NCBI RefSeq assembly: GCF_030463565.1 | Contig: NC_134643.1 | Span: 16,319,606-16,383,605, forward strand | Direction: 5' to 3' | DNA length: 64,000 nucleotides | From: Pelecanus crispus | Lineage: Eukaryota > Chordata > Aves > Pelecaniformes > Pelecanidae | Part shown: in pieces, positions 1 through 14,800 of the stretch | Layout of the letters: each line of letters starts with the position of its first letter | Position numbering within the stretch: the stretch's first letter is position 1 | Position numbers and translations under genes: made by a program | The notes under the pieces: model-generated | Seen by the model: only the letters and a program-made list of their open reading frames with translations | Databases searched by the model: none | What the model was told of the DNA's origin: nothing

Positions 1-3000
1 CTAGCAACCTGTTAGTGTCTGCAGTGAGGTAATGTGTTTGTATATATGGATCATCCAGCTTTTTGGAGAATATCTGACCTTTACTTCAGCAGCCCAAATA
101 CCAAAAGCAATAGGAGGTGATTTTGGTCTTAGCGTCTCTTCAGTGAGCCGTGCCTTCATCGTACAGTCCTGGGTTTGACTGAATACGCGTTTTGTTACTC
201 TGGTACAAATTTCTAAATACTGCTACCATCCCACTAATGCAGATGGTTTAGGAATGCCGTGATAGTGCCAGTGTCATTTCTGCTAGTGTCATTAACCAGA
301 TGAAGGGCGATTAATGTGCTTTACCTTTGTGAGCTGTGACCGTGATATGTGACCTGGTCATTTTAAATGGGATGATTTAAGCACAGACAACAATAATACT
401 GACCAAAAAAATGTAAGTTCATGTACAGTTCTGCTGCATTAGATACTGTTTATAAACTGCTATTCCAGTACATTAAAAGGCTTTTCTGTCTCAAACACCA
501 ATAAAAAGAAAGTTAAAATACTTGCATACAAGTAAAATAGTAATACAGAGCAAGATCTGCATCATATATTTTGCTGTAAAAAATATATATTTTAATTACA
601 TGGTCAGAGTACAAAAATAAACAGCATTATAGCTTCACTTTTCAACTGGCTGGTTTCATCATGTTTCCTAATATTGAGGGATTCATTCAGCGTGCCTGCT
701 GACTCATCCATGTATTAATGGAAAAGTCTCAGCATTTATCCTTCATTAATTTTTAAGAGCATCTCTCATTAATTTGTATTTCAACTACATTAAAATAGGT
801 TGTACTTTAGAGGAATCTTTTGGTTTTTACAGGCTTGGTGTTTTTAATATTTTGAAAAATACTTTTTGAAAAATGTTGTTTCTCTGTCATGTATTGGATA
901 CAGTCCATATGGATGTGTTAGCAGTAGCTCATATTGCAGGTGTCAGAGGAGGTTAATTAGACAAATAATTTTGACCGAAGTTCACTGCAGCAGAGTGTAG
1001 TTTGTTATTAGTGACGTTCTAAAGCTGTCAGTGGCCTGGCAACTTTTCTGTAACTAGCAATAAAGCTCATTCCTATTAGCTCTTAATCTAAATTTTGCTT
1101 CCCTTTTTGTTTGCATTCCTTATGATGGTTTAATGAAAATTAGAGGCCAGAGGTTATTAATGACATCACAGAAGTGCTTAATAGGAAGGAGTATTTGATG
1201 GTCTTTTGTCCTAATTGCAAAAATTTATTTAAGCGTGACTTAATCTGAGAAGACAAGTATTTTTCTGTTCCATCTATGAATTTTTCAGCTGCCTTAGTAC
1301 TGTCCAGATTTCTCTTGCTGTAAGTGTCATATGTAGTGGCATTTCCTTTCCAGCCTTTGGCTGAAACCCGTGCAACTCTCTTACTCCTGTGTACACGCAA
1401 CTTTTTCACTTCCTACTTGTAGAAACCCTTGAGAGTGCCTCATCTGAGATCTTCATAGTCTTTTGAGCTTTGTCCACCTACCTATTATTAGTTTGCCTAA
1501 AACTGTCTTTGCTAGTTTTAGCATTAACTTTTGAATGCCTTTTTATTCATTATATTTATTTAATTCATTATTTTTTCCTTACTCTGCTGACTTGATAATA
1601 TAGAGATCTGTATTTTCAGTACTAATCAAATTCTTCTGTACCATGTTTACAGAATCTCATGTATTTGATTGTGAGATAAAGGTGACAGAAAGCAGAAGGG
1701 TGTACAATTAGTCACTGAAAAATACTTATTTGTATTTGTAGTATACTGTACAGGGAAGGGATGGCCTATATAACAGAACTTGGACACTTTATATTATAAA
1801 AATGCCTGACCTTTAGGATACTAATAGTTAGGACAGTTTCAAGCTCTCAAAATAATTATTGTCTGTTGGACAACGGGATTTTGGGTTCTCCTTAGCTCGT
1901 CTCATTTTGCCTATGGCTTTAGATCAGTCAGCAGCTTTCTTCTTAATCCCATGGTAAACATCTACATATCCTTGACACATACGTATGTGTTATTTTTCGT
2001 TCTTTCTGCCTCTCTCAGAAGTGTAAAAACTAGTTTTCTTTGAAGATGTTAATTGAAAACTCCATTCAGTTCCTGTCTGAATAAATAACTGTAACAGGCA
2101 GATACAGATTTTTTAAATCTTTTGAATTCCTGGGAGGACTGCCTTTGAGATGCAGTGATGCCAGGTTCTTGACTGCATTAATTGTTTTTCTCAGACACCC
2201 GCAGTAGTGAGATACATCATCCATAGAGAAATGTAAAACCTTCTTTGATACAACTGTAAAGACCTTTCATCTCTTTCAAGGGGAACAAAACACACACTAA
2301 CTCTTGTGACAAGATTTCCCTGTTTGAAGTTGATAATACATAGGTAGAATTTCTTTTTTTTTAATTTTTTTCCCCTGGTGTTATGGAGAGAAACTAATCC
2401 CCGTGATAAGATGATGGTATTTTCTGTTGTAAATTTTGCTTTGACCATTGCAATTTATCTTCTGCTTCGCTAGAGCTAAACTAACATTAGAGTTCATAAG
2501 TATGATCTTATTTCAGGACAGAATTTGTTTGGAAACAGAGTGAAAGATTTAAGGGCCCAGGCAATAGGAAAAAATAAACCCTACAGACAGATCTTCAACA
2601 TATCATCTTCCTTCCTTAGTATCTTCCTAACCTCTCTGGTTGGTTGTCCTGGTGTTGCTGACGTGAACAGTGATAGAAATTAAGATTGTTTGTGCACTTC
2701 TTACTGTTTCTAAGGAAGAAGAAAAACATACACCTTGTCAAAAATAAATGCTGTTCTAGAGGGCTGATGAGATTTGGTGGAACTTTACATGAAAATACTT
2801 GGATTTCTTAAAATTCTTTAATAAATTCATATACATTTGTGGAAAGGTTAAATTGCATATTTAATTGGGTAAAAATTAGCATTGCTTCAGCTTTGGTTTT
2901 AATAGCAACAACCTTCTTGGAAATATTTTTTGTCTTTTTACATTACTGCATTGCAGGCCCAATTTACCTTTCTAATATATGATTGATTTCTTCATCGCAT

Positions 3001-3850
3001 TGTCTTCCTTAAGATGTTATTTCTAAAAGTAAATGAGTAATAAACTTAATATAAGAAATAATCATTTCAGTTTACGTATTAGTCACTTAGCATGAAATAC
3101 TCTTTTAAAAAGCATTGCGTGTTTTTTCCAAGCTGCAGAAATTTAATTCTTCTAAAGGTTATGTGGTTAAGCACAAATTACTTATATATGGAAGTGAAAA
3201 AGCTATTAAAAAAAAAAATCTGTGGAATGCAGTATGACAGTACATAAACATAGAAGTCCTACAGCAAGACAGTGTGCCTGAAAACTAGAGCTGTCAGCTG
3301 GAAAAATTTCTCAGAATACCAAGCCTGAAAAATCTTCCCCATTAAATAAGCTGTCACCTCTGCAAAGTTAATAGACTTATATATAAAATGAAGAACAGTC
3401 CCCTGGAGGTGCTGCTTTATTCAGTATCACTTGCCAGCCATGGTCTTTAAATGGGAACATACCAATTGGAAAGGAAGACAATGAATTATTGCTGTCTCTT
3501 TTAACAGCCACAGAAAGAGATTATACGACAGGGAAATTAATTTGAAATTTTGGTGAAGCTAAGGTTTTATGCTTTAGCAATGAATATAATGTTATTAGAA
3601 AGAGCCTTGAGTTTGTACACCAAAACAGTACTTGTTGCCCCAAGGTGTGGTGATGAATGAAGTAATACCAAGCGACGGATGCAGACGTTCGCTTCACATT
3701 TCTGCTCAGGTGAACAGCTCTTTTGGGTCTCGCCTCTCTGACGTACTCGAGTGATTGACTAGCGTTGGTTAATGAGAGTCCTGTGAAATGCCTACAACCA
3801 CCCCTCTCAGTTCACCTCATCAATTAACAAAAAATTATTCTCTCTTGTAG
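1..3850 (+). other. PIK3CG: Last intron of PIK3CG (3' part)
   Basis: This AT-rich, stop-rich sequence lies upstream of the PIK3CG terminal exon and ends in its splice acceptor, so I read it as the 3' part of the last intron. Open frames here are short (85-89 codons at most) and resemble no family I know. I saw no CR1 copy or CpG-rich segment. The intron assignment follows from the exon at 3851; its 5' end lies outside the window. Confidence 0.8.
3823..3850 (+). promoter_or_regulatory. PIK3CG: Splice acceptor of the PIK3CG terminal exon
   Basis: A branch-point-like ATTAAC at 3823-3828 is followed by a pyrimidine-rich stretch and ends in TTGTAG with the AG at 3849-3850. The reading frame from 3851 (D-V-C-V-K-A-Y-L) continues the p110-gamma kinase domain without a gap, which fixes the junction at a phase-0 boundary. 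Confidence 0.85.
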
Positions 3851-4132
<282 letters not shown>

Positions 4133-5589
4133 TATTTTATGTAAATTAACTGTGGGTGTGAATAGGGGGTTAGTGGATCTACATGTTATTTATGAATTCT
4201 GAATAACTGAGCAGTCAAAATTGCCTTTACTTTGCTGGCAGCTTAAATGGATCTTCTAAAAAGGCAAGGACTTTTGCTCTGCCCCTCCAGAAGATCGTCC
4301 TGCAGTCAAGATTTTTTTTTTTTTTTAAATGTCTAATGGCACTTCAGGTTGCTTGATTCTTTTAAGTAGTTGCTTTGCTGATGTGGCCTGCATTTTTCTT
4401 GTTTTCTTTAGTAATAATTTCAGATAAATATGAAGGAGGAGCTTGAGTAAGATGATAACCTGCAAATTCAAATAGAAATCCCCTATGACATTACCTTAAT
4501 TGTTCATGAGGGTCAAGCCCTTCAAAAGCAGAAGAATCTATTTAAAATCTATGGTTATATTGAAATCCCTGTAGGCAATTCACTTCTTTCTCAGGATGGC
4601 TTACACTCAAGTGTTCTTCCCCCACATCCTTCTCTCTTGTCCCTTCCTTAACACTTAGTCCTTGCTGGATTTTTAATATGTTGTCAGTAGAAAACAGCTC
4701 TACCACTGGAGGAAATCTCCTTACTATTACTGTGGCCTCCTGACATAAGACAACTGAGCTTGACTTTCCTGCCAGGAGAACTTCACAGTTATCCAGAAGT
4801 TCCTCGGGTTTGAACCTGAAATTCTGAGGGTTTCATTTTGGAAGTTTTTTTACTGGACTTTTTAATGGGGAATGTCCGTATTATATTACAGATTATATTC
4901 TTACTGTAAAGTTACTAAAATTCCACCTGTATAGTAAAAGCTTTGTAGAAAAAGCAATGGTACTTCCTTGTTCCTCAGAGAAAACTCCTTATGTAAGAGT
5001 AATTGAAATTTTACCAAATATTTGAGAAACCCAAAGTTATTTATTCTTTGGTGATATATTTTCAGGATATACCTAGAAGGAATTAAACGTAATTTTTGAA
5101 ATTGTGTATATTTTGCTATTTATTTTTAAATTCCTTAAGAGACTGTACTACTGAAAAGGTATTTATGAAAGAAAAAAAATCCTTATCTTTAATTTCAATA
5201 TTTAAATTTAAAAGAGGAAAAAATGGGCAGTGTTAAGTAGAATTTTAACTTCTCTACTGTAGGATGCCTGCAAATCATCAAGTCTGCCTGTGGTAGGAAA
5301 GGAAAAAAATACATAGCATGAATTAGTCTTTGACTTGAATTATTAGGGTATACATCCTGCTAACTGATTTTTACCAAAGAGAGGAGATGGCTTACAATAC
5401 TGCTTTTTTGCACTTTTGCCTGTGTAATTTCTTCTTTCATTGTAGTGTTACATGGGTTTTACATTACATATAAATGATTAACTGAATTTTTTAATTCTGT
5501 TATCATTTGCTTTGATCATTTCACAGAACTGTTAAGATTTTAACTACTGCTACCACTGTTACTACTGTGTGTATTCTAGAAGGTTTTTT

Positions 5590-5595
5590 AATAAA
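5590..5595 (+). terminator. PIK3CG: Candidate poly(A) signal AATAAA (proximal)
   Basis: AATAAA followed by TGTACTGTAATTGCTGTCTC, that is, a GT/T-rich downstream element at the usual distance. It is about 1.46 kb after the PIK3CG stop codon. Confidence 0.5.
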
Positions 5596-5868
5596 TGTAC
5601 TGTAATTGCTGTCTCGGTTATGAGATATAGCCAATCTGTTCCTGAAATGCAGGTGTTTAATTGGTTACTGTGCACAACTATTTTTGATGTATATGGTAGA
5701 CTCTAGTTAAGGAAATCTAAAAAGTTAAAATGTAGACTATTTTGTTGTTCTGTTATATTCTTACTCTGTGCAAGATAGATGCAAGACCATATAAAGACTA
5801 AAATATAAACTAAATGGTGAATATTGTCTGTAAAATTATATTTTTAGATTTGTATTTTATAGATTTGA

Positions 5869-5874
5869 AATAAA
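5869..5874 (+). terminator. PIK3CG: Candidate poly(A) signal AATAAA (distal)
   Basis: AATAAA followed within about 10 nt by TGTTGTATTC, a GT-rich downstream element. It is about 1.74 kb after the PIK3CG stop and could give the longer 3'UTR. Confidence 0.5.
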
Positions 5875-5890
5875 TTGATATGTTGTATTC

Positions 5891-8800
5891 ATTTGATAAT
5901 CATTCGTGAATAAGCAGCTTAGCCCAAAATACATGTAAATATTTTTTATTCAGTTACTTAAAGACTGTGTAATCTCAGTAAGAAATCATATTCAAATCCC
6001 CACTCAGAGGAATTGTTTTAGTTCCGTATTAACTACTCTGTACGATGTCAGATATCTTAAATTTTAATAGTCTATAGTATTAGAATTGCAATTATTGTAA
6101 TTGTAAAATGTGAATAGAGTATTAGCACTTCCTAAGAGCACTTTATTCATTCCTGGTTTGTTCTATAAAGAAAAATCTGAAGATTTTAGTAAGTCCCTAG
6201 TTTTAGAAAGTAAGTAAATCTACTGCTAAATTTAACTCCAGCATGGGGAAATGAATGCTAATCACAACTTCAAGGGAAATGGCACTCTTGAAGCAGCCTC
6301 CATTCGCAGAAAAAGGTCTACGAGAGATCTGCATCCAGAGGAAAGCAGTTTAGTCCTGCACTAAACTTAGACTGATGATTTTTATCAGCAGTTTACCATG
6401 TGCTATATTGAATTGTATAGAATGTTTGTTACAGACATCTGAAACACCTCTGCACTGAACTAATTAGCAGAGTTTTTCATTGCTTTCCTTGCCCGTGAAG
6501 CCTACGGTTGGGCTGCCTGGGCAGTGCTAAGCTGCCTTGTGTGTTCCTTTGAACACCCCCTCTGCGTCGGGCGCTGGGTGTGTGCCAGCCTGACTTCTGG
6601 GAGATCAAAAGTAGCTGCCAAATCTCCTTTTTACCCACAGAACACGCTATTAGGCAGCTTACCGGCACTTTATTTATAAATAGCTGTGCATTCATACAGC
6701 TGACCATCTGTTGCCTTTCCTGTGCCTCTGAAACCTCCATCCACAACTGACTTTGTGTTCTGGCAAGCCCTGACCCAAGGAAAAACAACGCAGAGGTGTA
6801 GTTTGAGGCAGTCCAGCTTCAAGGTGGAGTGGGATGGCTTTCGAGGTGAGGAGATGGGCACGAGCACACGGCTGCCCGTCCCAGTGCAGAATGCGTCCAT
6901 CGCTTTCTGCAGCGGCGGCTGCGTACCCAAGGCCTTGAAAGCTGGAGCTTTAGCACAGCTGCCACTGCCAGAGCAGGAAGCTGAACCACAATTTCCTGAG
7001 TTTGGGCCAATGTCCTCCAGTGCATAAATGCACCAACCCTTCAGAATAGCTGGTTTATAAGGGCTATAAAACAGGAAATGTAAATTAGACACTAACCACA
7101 TTTTTCACAGGCTCTAACGCAGCATGCAGAGAGAGAAAATTACTACATTTTCTGAGTAGGTCTCAATTATCATCCTTGTCTCTTGTTAGCCTTAAGATAA
7201 CATTTTGAAAATTAGTTTTAAGGGCTACTTTTTCTTTAAGATGTATTATATTTTCTTGGTAGTCTAAATTCACGTTACTACTGCACCTAACAGTGGAAAT
7301 TTGAATCTATTCTTAGAGTCGGTGCCTCAGACTGGGTTGTGACTTTACATATACTTTGGCTCCAGCAAGATCATCGAGATGTTGGTTAGCGATGCATGTG
7401 TCCCCAAGGCTCCAGCCTAATTACATGCCAGGACAGGAAGAGAAGTTGAAAGAGAGCTAAGGTGTACACTGTGATTATATTTAGATCTTCATTGAATACA
7501 CTGGTTGCACTTGTTAGAGGTATTTAATCTATCATTAGCAGAATATTTAGCCTTATTTAACACATATTTAGCAGAATTTCCTCTAAAATGTGACCAATGA
7601 TACAGAAATACAGATATGAACAACTGACTTGAGAAAAATATCAATGGAAATTGTAAGTCTTTTAGGGTATTTTTCATTATAAACCTTTTTTACAGTCTGC
7701 TAGCAGCATTCTGCAAATCTGCATGAGTAGTCCCAAGGATTATGTAGATTACAAACTCTGCTGATGATTTTGTAATGCAGTTTGCGTAAAGTAGTCTTGA
7801 AAATAAGAAATTACTAAAATTAAAACCTGGGATACCAAACTGTCTGCAGGGTCTGGTGGGCCCTTTGGGTATCCCAGTAACACTGAAGTATCTGAAAAAC
7901 ACTGATGTGCTTTCATGAATCTTCTGATTGCAATTTACACAACATATGTTGGAAACAGAACTCCAGAAATCACTTATTCTCCTGGACAGAAGTCTGCAGG
8001 AGGAGGTTCCTGCCATGCTCACCTCACTCCGCATTTTGGAGGTAGAATTGGCCAGAAAAAGAACTAATATATTTTTAAACTTTGTGGCACGTTTGCAGAA
8101 AATCAGATTCATGCTGGAGAAGAGAAAGCAGTTTGTCTGCAGTTACACTGTTAATAATAAGGACTAATCAAAGATACAAATGACCTGGTTATAACCATGT
8201 GAGGTTGGTACATCGTTATGTCATTAGAGAAAAGAGGCACTGGTGACCGGTTCTAGTATGATACACGGAGACGGTCAGAAGGACATAGCTTTTCCTGGCT
8301 TTTTGAGCATCAGCAGGTCTCTCATACCCAGCAAGAGAGAGGCTGGTGTCCTGCCTGTTGATAATGGGCAAGTGGGCTCTTGGCAGGAAAAACTCTTTCC
8401 TTCCTACCCCTGGGAGCGGGGGTTTGTTGTGTCAGAGGGTGCACGGCAGCACTTGACATGGCAAGAGCCCTCCACAGGCTGGGGATGGCAAGTAGGCAGT
8501 GTTGAGGAAAAGGTGTACCATTTCTCAGGTGATCTCCTGGGGATGCAAAAGAAGAGGCTGTCACTTTGGCAACAGCAGCAGCACAGTGCCAGAAACACAT
8601 GCCAGTTAATTTTAGCTCACAAAAGAGACCTGCGTATGGCAGAAGTGCTATATCTAGTAAGTACGAGCACATCCCACGCTTCGGTGCAACCTCTCTGGTG
8701 TTCAGCGTTAAAAGTCACAGTTCGCAAGTGCTGGTCACGCTCTCAAAGCTGTAGTGTCTGTGGGCAGAGTTTACCGCCGATCCATTTATTAAGTGCATGA

Positions 8801-11800
8801 AGAAACAAATGGAAAATAATAATCTGTAGACAGCAGCATTTCTTGAAAAGATAAACATTGAGTAGAAACACAAAAAAAGGTCAAGTCTAATGTAACGAAG
8901 AATAACCAGGCAAGATCCCTGAAAGGAGAAAGAAAATAGAAATGTTAATGGCCCGTAGTACAAAACAGTTTTAAACCTACAGCTCAGACTTTGTACCAGA
9001 TGCTCCTTTGCTTTTGAATATATCTTCCTTTATCGAGACTAACTAATTATCCTGCAAAAGGCTACGAGGACTATGGCTGTTTAATAACCCAAGAAATCTG
9101 CTGCCACAATGCAGTTCCATGATAAAGAGTTCATTAACAATTCAAGATATGGCCAGAGCAGAATGTTGCTCAGAATATTTACTGTTAAATTACCTGAGAT
9201 TAAAAAAAAAAAAAATGCAAAGAAACAATTAGTCTTGTGCTTCTTCCCCAAATCAACCAGCAAGCATCTGGGATTGGCATTAAACTCATCACGTGGGGAA
9301 GTTATTTCCCATCATGATGGAAATGCATTTTTCTCTGAAGCATTTGGAGCTGGCCCCTGTCAGGGACAGGATGGCGGCCTGGACAGGCTCTGGCTCCGAT
9401 GCAGGATGGCAGCTTTTCTGCTCAGCTGTCAAATGCCTGTGCACAAAAGGATCTTCGCGAGATAAACAGGTCTCCTCAGGAAATGCTCTCCCTCCAGCCA
9501 AAGTTATCCTTCATTTTGATGAAGTTCATGACAGCATCTCTGTTTTACAAACCTGCTTCTTTCCCACAGAATATGATGTATTTTCCAAACCTTATAAACC
9601 AGTAATTCTGCCTGCCTGGAGAGAAAAATGCCCAGAGATCTCAGTAACTTTAAAGCAGTCTGAAACTGAAACACTCTAGGCAGGGACCTTTCAATTCAAG
9701 GTGATGCCTCATGCAAAGGCAGGCAATTATTCTTCATGCCACCACAGACCTTGAGTTCTAGGGACATGCTAATTACTAACCAGCGTCATTTCTCTGAGGG
9801 CCATCTTTGGGAATCTGTCGTTGCAACAGCACACCAAAGTGAGGGCGAAGAGTGGCTTCTAACAAGACCAGAGACTGACACCAGCTTTGTGGGGAGTAGG
9901 TGGCCATTGGGTGCAGCTGCATCTTTCCCAGGGCAACGGGGACCCGGTGGCAGCAGCCCTGGTAAAAATGGGTGTAGAAGTCAGGGTTCAAGTGCCAGGA
10001 TGAGCTGCGTGCTCTGGGGCTTCAAGGCAAGGGTAAGCATGTCGCACCAAAGGCCGGCCCAAAAGCCATTTGATGACAGATTCTGCCGCCATCGCTCAGC
10101 TGTTCTGAAAAAGGAAAGGCAGCCCCCCTGACCCTCCGTCTGAGGAGGGACCGGCACCGCTCACCCCCTCGAGGGCTCCAAGTGCAGTGCCAGCACCACC
10201 AGCATGGTGTAGACCTCAGCAGATAAGGTACATTACTGAAAAGCCCCGTTCGTGGGATTCATGCAACTGCTGTGCAGAACTGTAGTTTGTTAACTCAGTG
10301 TTAGTTAAGTGTCCCTCTTGGGGATTTAGGGAATGCATCCCTTGGAAGACTTTTTCCTAAAGTCTCATTTATTCCCACTATTCTCCATTTCTTATTCTCC
10401 CCTTGCTTTCTTCTGTAAAAGCTAACATGAGATCTTCAGAGATTAGCATGTGCTTAAAAATCCTTATTTATCCTTATATAAAAGCTTGTTTAGTTCACCG
10501 TGTCCTCTGGAGTTCCGTATTCCCACAAGCCATCTAAACACAAAGAACATATAGCGTTAGGATTTTAAAAAAGAGCAAGAGGACTGTTTTCACAATGTTG
10601 CTCGCACCAGAAGAAAGGAACCAACTGTCTTCAAGGGGGATGAAACACAAGACCCTCACCCCAAACTGGAGATGAAAAAAACCCCTAACTCATCAAGTGT
10701 ATTTGTGGAGTATTGACTTTTTTAGCTCCCTTCTCTTCCTCTGTCCCTGTGTGTACATGCAATTGTCTTATTCTGAAAAGCCAGCTGTGGATGGGCACAT
10801 AAATACACGCCTTTCCATGGCTGCTCCGATGGTTTCTCCTCTAACGCTCCATCACCCCTCCAAGAAGCCGACCAAAATTCATTCCCTGCTCTCTCCTAAT
10901 TCTCTGTTGGACTGCTTTCCCACAGGGCCCCATATTCCTTTTGTATTATCGGGCCTACAAAGTGCATCTGGAAAAAGAACAATGAACATCCAAGAAAAGT
11001 AAAGCGTTCTTCTTCTACCTTGTGTTTCTCAATAAAGATTTACATGAGCTGCAGAGATCTCTGTGTGAAGGAATGTTTTTACGACATCAGCCACCCACAT
11101 AAATGCTGGGAAAATCCCAACCTATGCAGAGCAATCTTTAGTTTAATGGAAAACTTATCCTCATAGTCCTTAAGAACTGGTATTACCAGGACTATCAAAT
11201 GAGAGTAAATACATCAGCATCTTCGCCCCAGTTCCTCAGTTCTGTTCTCTTGTTGCTGTTGCTTGGACCTCAAAATCTAAAACCAGAATAGACTCTCCAC
11301 TTCTTATAGCCAGGAAATTCACAGCTGAATGTTAGCAAAAGAACCAAGTGTCAAAAATACAGGTAACTAGAGGTGCTGTCAACACCTGCACTGGCAGGGA
11401 CTTGCTAAAAATTCTCCTGACTGTGAATCCCTTTAGGAAAGGAATCTAACAGCAAAAGAAATCAGGAAAATCTGTGCATATATGCTTCAAGGTGCGAAGC
11501 AGTGGAAGACCAAGCTTTCCCCAGGTGTAATGCTCTGTATTCACCCTCCTGACTACTATTATCAATAGCCTGAAGGTGGAAAAGAAACTTTATAGTGAAT
11601 ACACATTTGACTGGAAAAGTGGAGAAATCTTAATGCAGTTAGTGCAGTAGTAACAGAAATGCAGCCCTTCTCCAGGATGGCCAAGATTCAAAAAAAGCAA
11701 TAATGTGGGACCACCACAGCCTAATTATCCCAGCTGGTATCATATATGCACCCTATACAAAACTGTGGTCAGTCTAGCTGGTGGCATCAGCGACAGGATC

Positions 11801-14800
11801 TGCTGAGAAGCAAGTTAACTCTTTCAGTATACCTCATAAAGCAATACTTCAGAGAGAGCCCTTTAGTATATCATCTTCACAAGAGAGAGGCCAGTAAAAA
11901 GATACATGGAAGAGTCTTTACCATAATTTCAATATCCTGATTTACAACATCATCAAAGATAAAACAGAAGCAATATCTATTAGTATTATTAACAAGATCA
12001 AGAGGATATAACCTGAAACTGAATCACAGGGAAGCAATTAAAAGCACCATTTTGTCAAAAAGACGTGGAAACCACACTACAGACGGGAACAACCTGCCAG
12101 GATTTGTTTGAATACAGCAGATATCACACAGTTCACAGCAAGACCTCCCAAAAACTTAAAGGATACCACAACCCTTGAAACACAATTTAAACACCACTAG
12201 AAGTAGACAACTTGCTGGCACCAGTGAGAACAGCAGTGTTACAGAGAGAAGCTCCATGAGTGTAGACAAAGGCACAAACATCCATATAGCAACGTTTCCG
12301 TTCAAACTGGGAAAGGAAATCTTTGTAGATGTCAGAATTTTCAGAAATCCACAAAGGGCATGATTTAAAAGACATAAAAGCATGGCATGAAAATACATAG
12401 AAGTCCAGAAGGAAAAATGCCATGATAGAAGGCTGAAAAAAACCCCCAACATTTGGAGAACCACAAACAGATAATTCCCCCAAACCGCTCAGTGCCTACG
12501 AGAAATGAAGATAAAATGAGACCAATGAGACAATAAATCTTTTAGGACAATCAGTCCTTTAGGACAATTTAGGAAATCTAGTTAACTTGCAGAACTACAA
12601 AGTATTCTTGGCTGCCAAAGACTTTTGGAAGGGAGAAACAAAGTTAACTCTGGAGTATGGACTGCAGAAACAGAGTACGTAGTCATTACAACTAAAATAC
12701 CTCAATGGCTCTGAAAAAGATACTCAAGAGACCTCTCAGAATGGTACATACAGGGAAAGATGGGCTGTGCACTTCCCCAGCAAGAATGATCAAAAATAGA
12801 CCATTTCCTTCCTTCAAAACACCAGAACCAGAACTCAAGTAGCTTGACGGCAATGCCCGGTGCACCCAACAGAGCACAGCAGGAGTTGGCAGCTGCTCTT
12901 TCTTAACTCAGAGGAAACCATTACCTGCTGATAGCTGATTACTATGGTAATTTTTCAAGCTCAATCAAACAACATGGGAGCCAACAATATAGCAAATCAG
13001 GCTGTGACAGAGCCCTGTGAAGCTCCTGGGCTGTGAGGGGAGAGGTGTACAATGCAAGAAACTTTGATCTTCAATACATTTTCACATCCACGTATCCCAC
13101 TTAGTCTCTACAAATTGCTGGGAGCAAGATGTGTCTTGTTAATTTGCTGTGTACTTTTTCCTAAACCCTATGGTTTCCAAAGCCTTACACCAAGCTAAAG
13201 CAACCGTCTGGCATAGAATGGGTGAGTGTAGGAAGCCTAATGTTAGTACCAAGCCCAGTGGAGAATCCAGCCCCTGCACATGGGCTGTACTGGTGTCACT
13301 CAAGCCCTGGCTGCCTGGTTGAGAAACCAACCTGGAAAACGCTTTTCTGGCACTCTTACCAACACCTAACTTTAACACACAGCGACTTGTTGAAATGAGT
13401 ATGAGTAAGTGCAAGAAATAAAAGGAAGGTGCTATCTGCCACTAGGCTTCAAAATTTTGCAGCAGGATCTAGTCCAGGAATTCATCTGTGCTCAATGGTT
13501 TTCTTGATTAAAAAGGCCTGTAAAGAAGGGACAGCTGGCAGTGGAGATGCAATAGGACAAGTTCTTGCTAGAGTCTGCTTTCAGTTCAAATGACAGCAAG
13601 GCCCTGAAAGGTGAGAGCTGGGCTGAAATTCCCCTGCTGTCACTTAGTTTCTTGACTGTTTTGCCCAAATAAAAGCATATTTTCCTTAATGCTGACCAAG
13701 AAGTCTGTAAGGAAAACATCAGAACTGTTCCTCTAAAAGTAGGAGTGTGCATTAGCTTACTCTTGAGTGCTTACCCTCCAACAACTGGTTTGTGGCTTGC
13801 ACTTTTCTTAATGCTACTTCATTCACGGAAAAAGGGCTCCATTGGAAGATGCAAGCAAATACCTTCCTGGCAGATAAGTGTTTGCTAGATAAGGGATCCA
13901 CAGTGAATTTATTCACGTAATAGTCAACAAAAATCATCTGAGGGATGTTACAGATCTGTACAGGATGGATGTTTCAGACGTGCACAACCTGCTCTCCATA
14001 TTATTCTTGGCCCAATGGACAGAAAGCTGAGAAAGATACAAAAATAGTCAATCAACTACTAATCAAAGCAAATGAAGGTTGTCAAGACCTTCCCTCAGTT
14101 TGCTGAACTACTGAAAATAAGCAAAAGCTGTGAGGTGTTTCTAATGCCAAGAGTTATTAATCAACATTTGTTCACTGGAAGATGAGCTAGAAATCCTACT
14201 ATGATAAAAAGTGTCAAATCACATAAAACTTCCCCAAGAAATGTCAGTATTGTGACAAGAAGCCTACGAAGATGATCTGTCCTCACAGTAATTAAATCAG
14301 CAGAACAACCTAATTTTTATGCCCACAGAAGGGACATACAGGGAAAAAGGAAACTCCTTGCTCTCAGTTGTGCAATATGCTGCCAGCAATACTGAAACAG
14401 CAAATGAAGAGAAAATGCATGCAATATTAGCAAGCCCCAGGAACCTCCTATTCAGCATATAGAAGAGAAACCTCCAATAAAGTCAACCCAAGCACAGCTG
14501 ATTTTTCATGTTTTGGCTATACCTACAAGAACCAAAAGCAACACTTGCTTCAGATGGAAGGGAAGATTTAAATGCCCAAGTGAACGATTATGGTATATTT
14601 TGAGAATGTTCTTAAGAATACCTCCAAAATTCCTTTGCTTATGAGAATGTGTGGCAAGACACAAGCAAATAGTCGTATGGATTTTTCAAGCAAGGAAGAG
14701 GAAATCAGAGTCCTCCTTAACCTTTTTTTCATGTGCCTTGAGCTGAGTTGTTGTGAACAGAGCATGTGTTTGAAAAGTTTTGTTAATAAAAAGTCTGTTT

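Larger units (their letters stand above)
4133..5890 (+). other. PIK3CG: PIK3CG 3' untranslated region (probable extent)
   Basis: No coding frame follows the TAA stop. The sequence is AT-rich and contains several ATTTA pentamers (for example near 4187, 5040 and 5115) of the kind found in unstable signalling mRNAs. Two AATAAA hexamers lie at 5590 and 5869, each followed by T/GT-rich sequence, so I place the likely 3' end near 5890. An earlier end near 5610 is equally possible. Transcript data would settle which is used. Confidence 0.6.

Noticed and set aside
8243..8800. Open frame of 185 codons, plus strand.
   Set aside because: No recognisable domain, overlapping open frames on the other strand, no gene context; likely chance in a less AT-rich segment.
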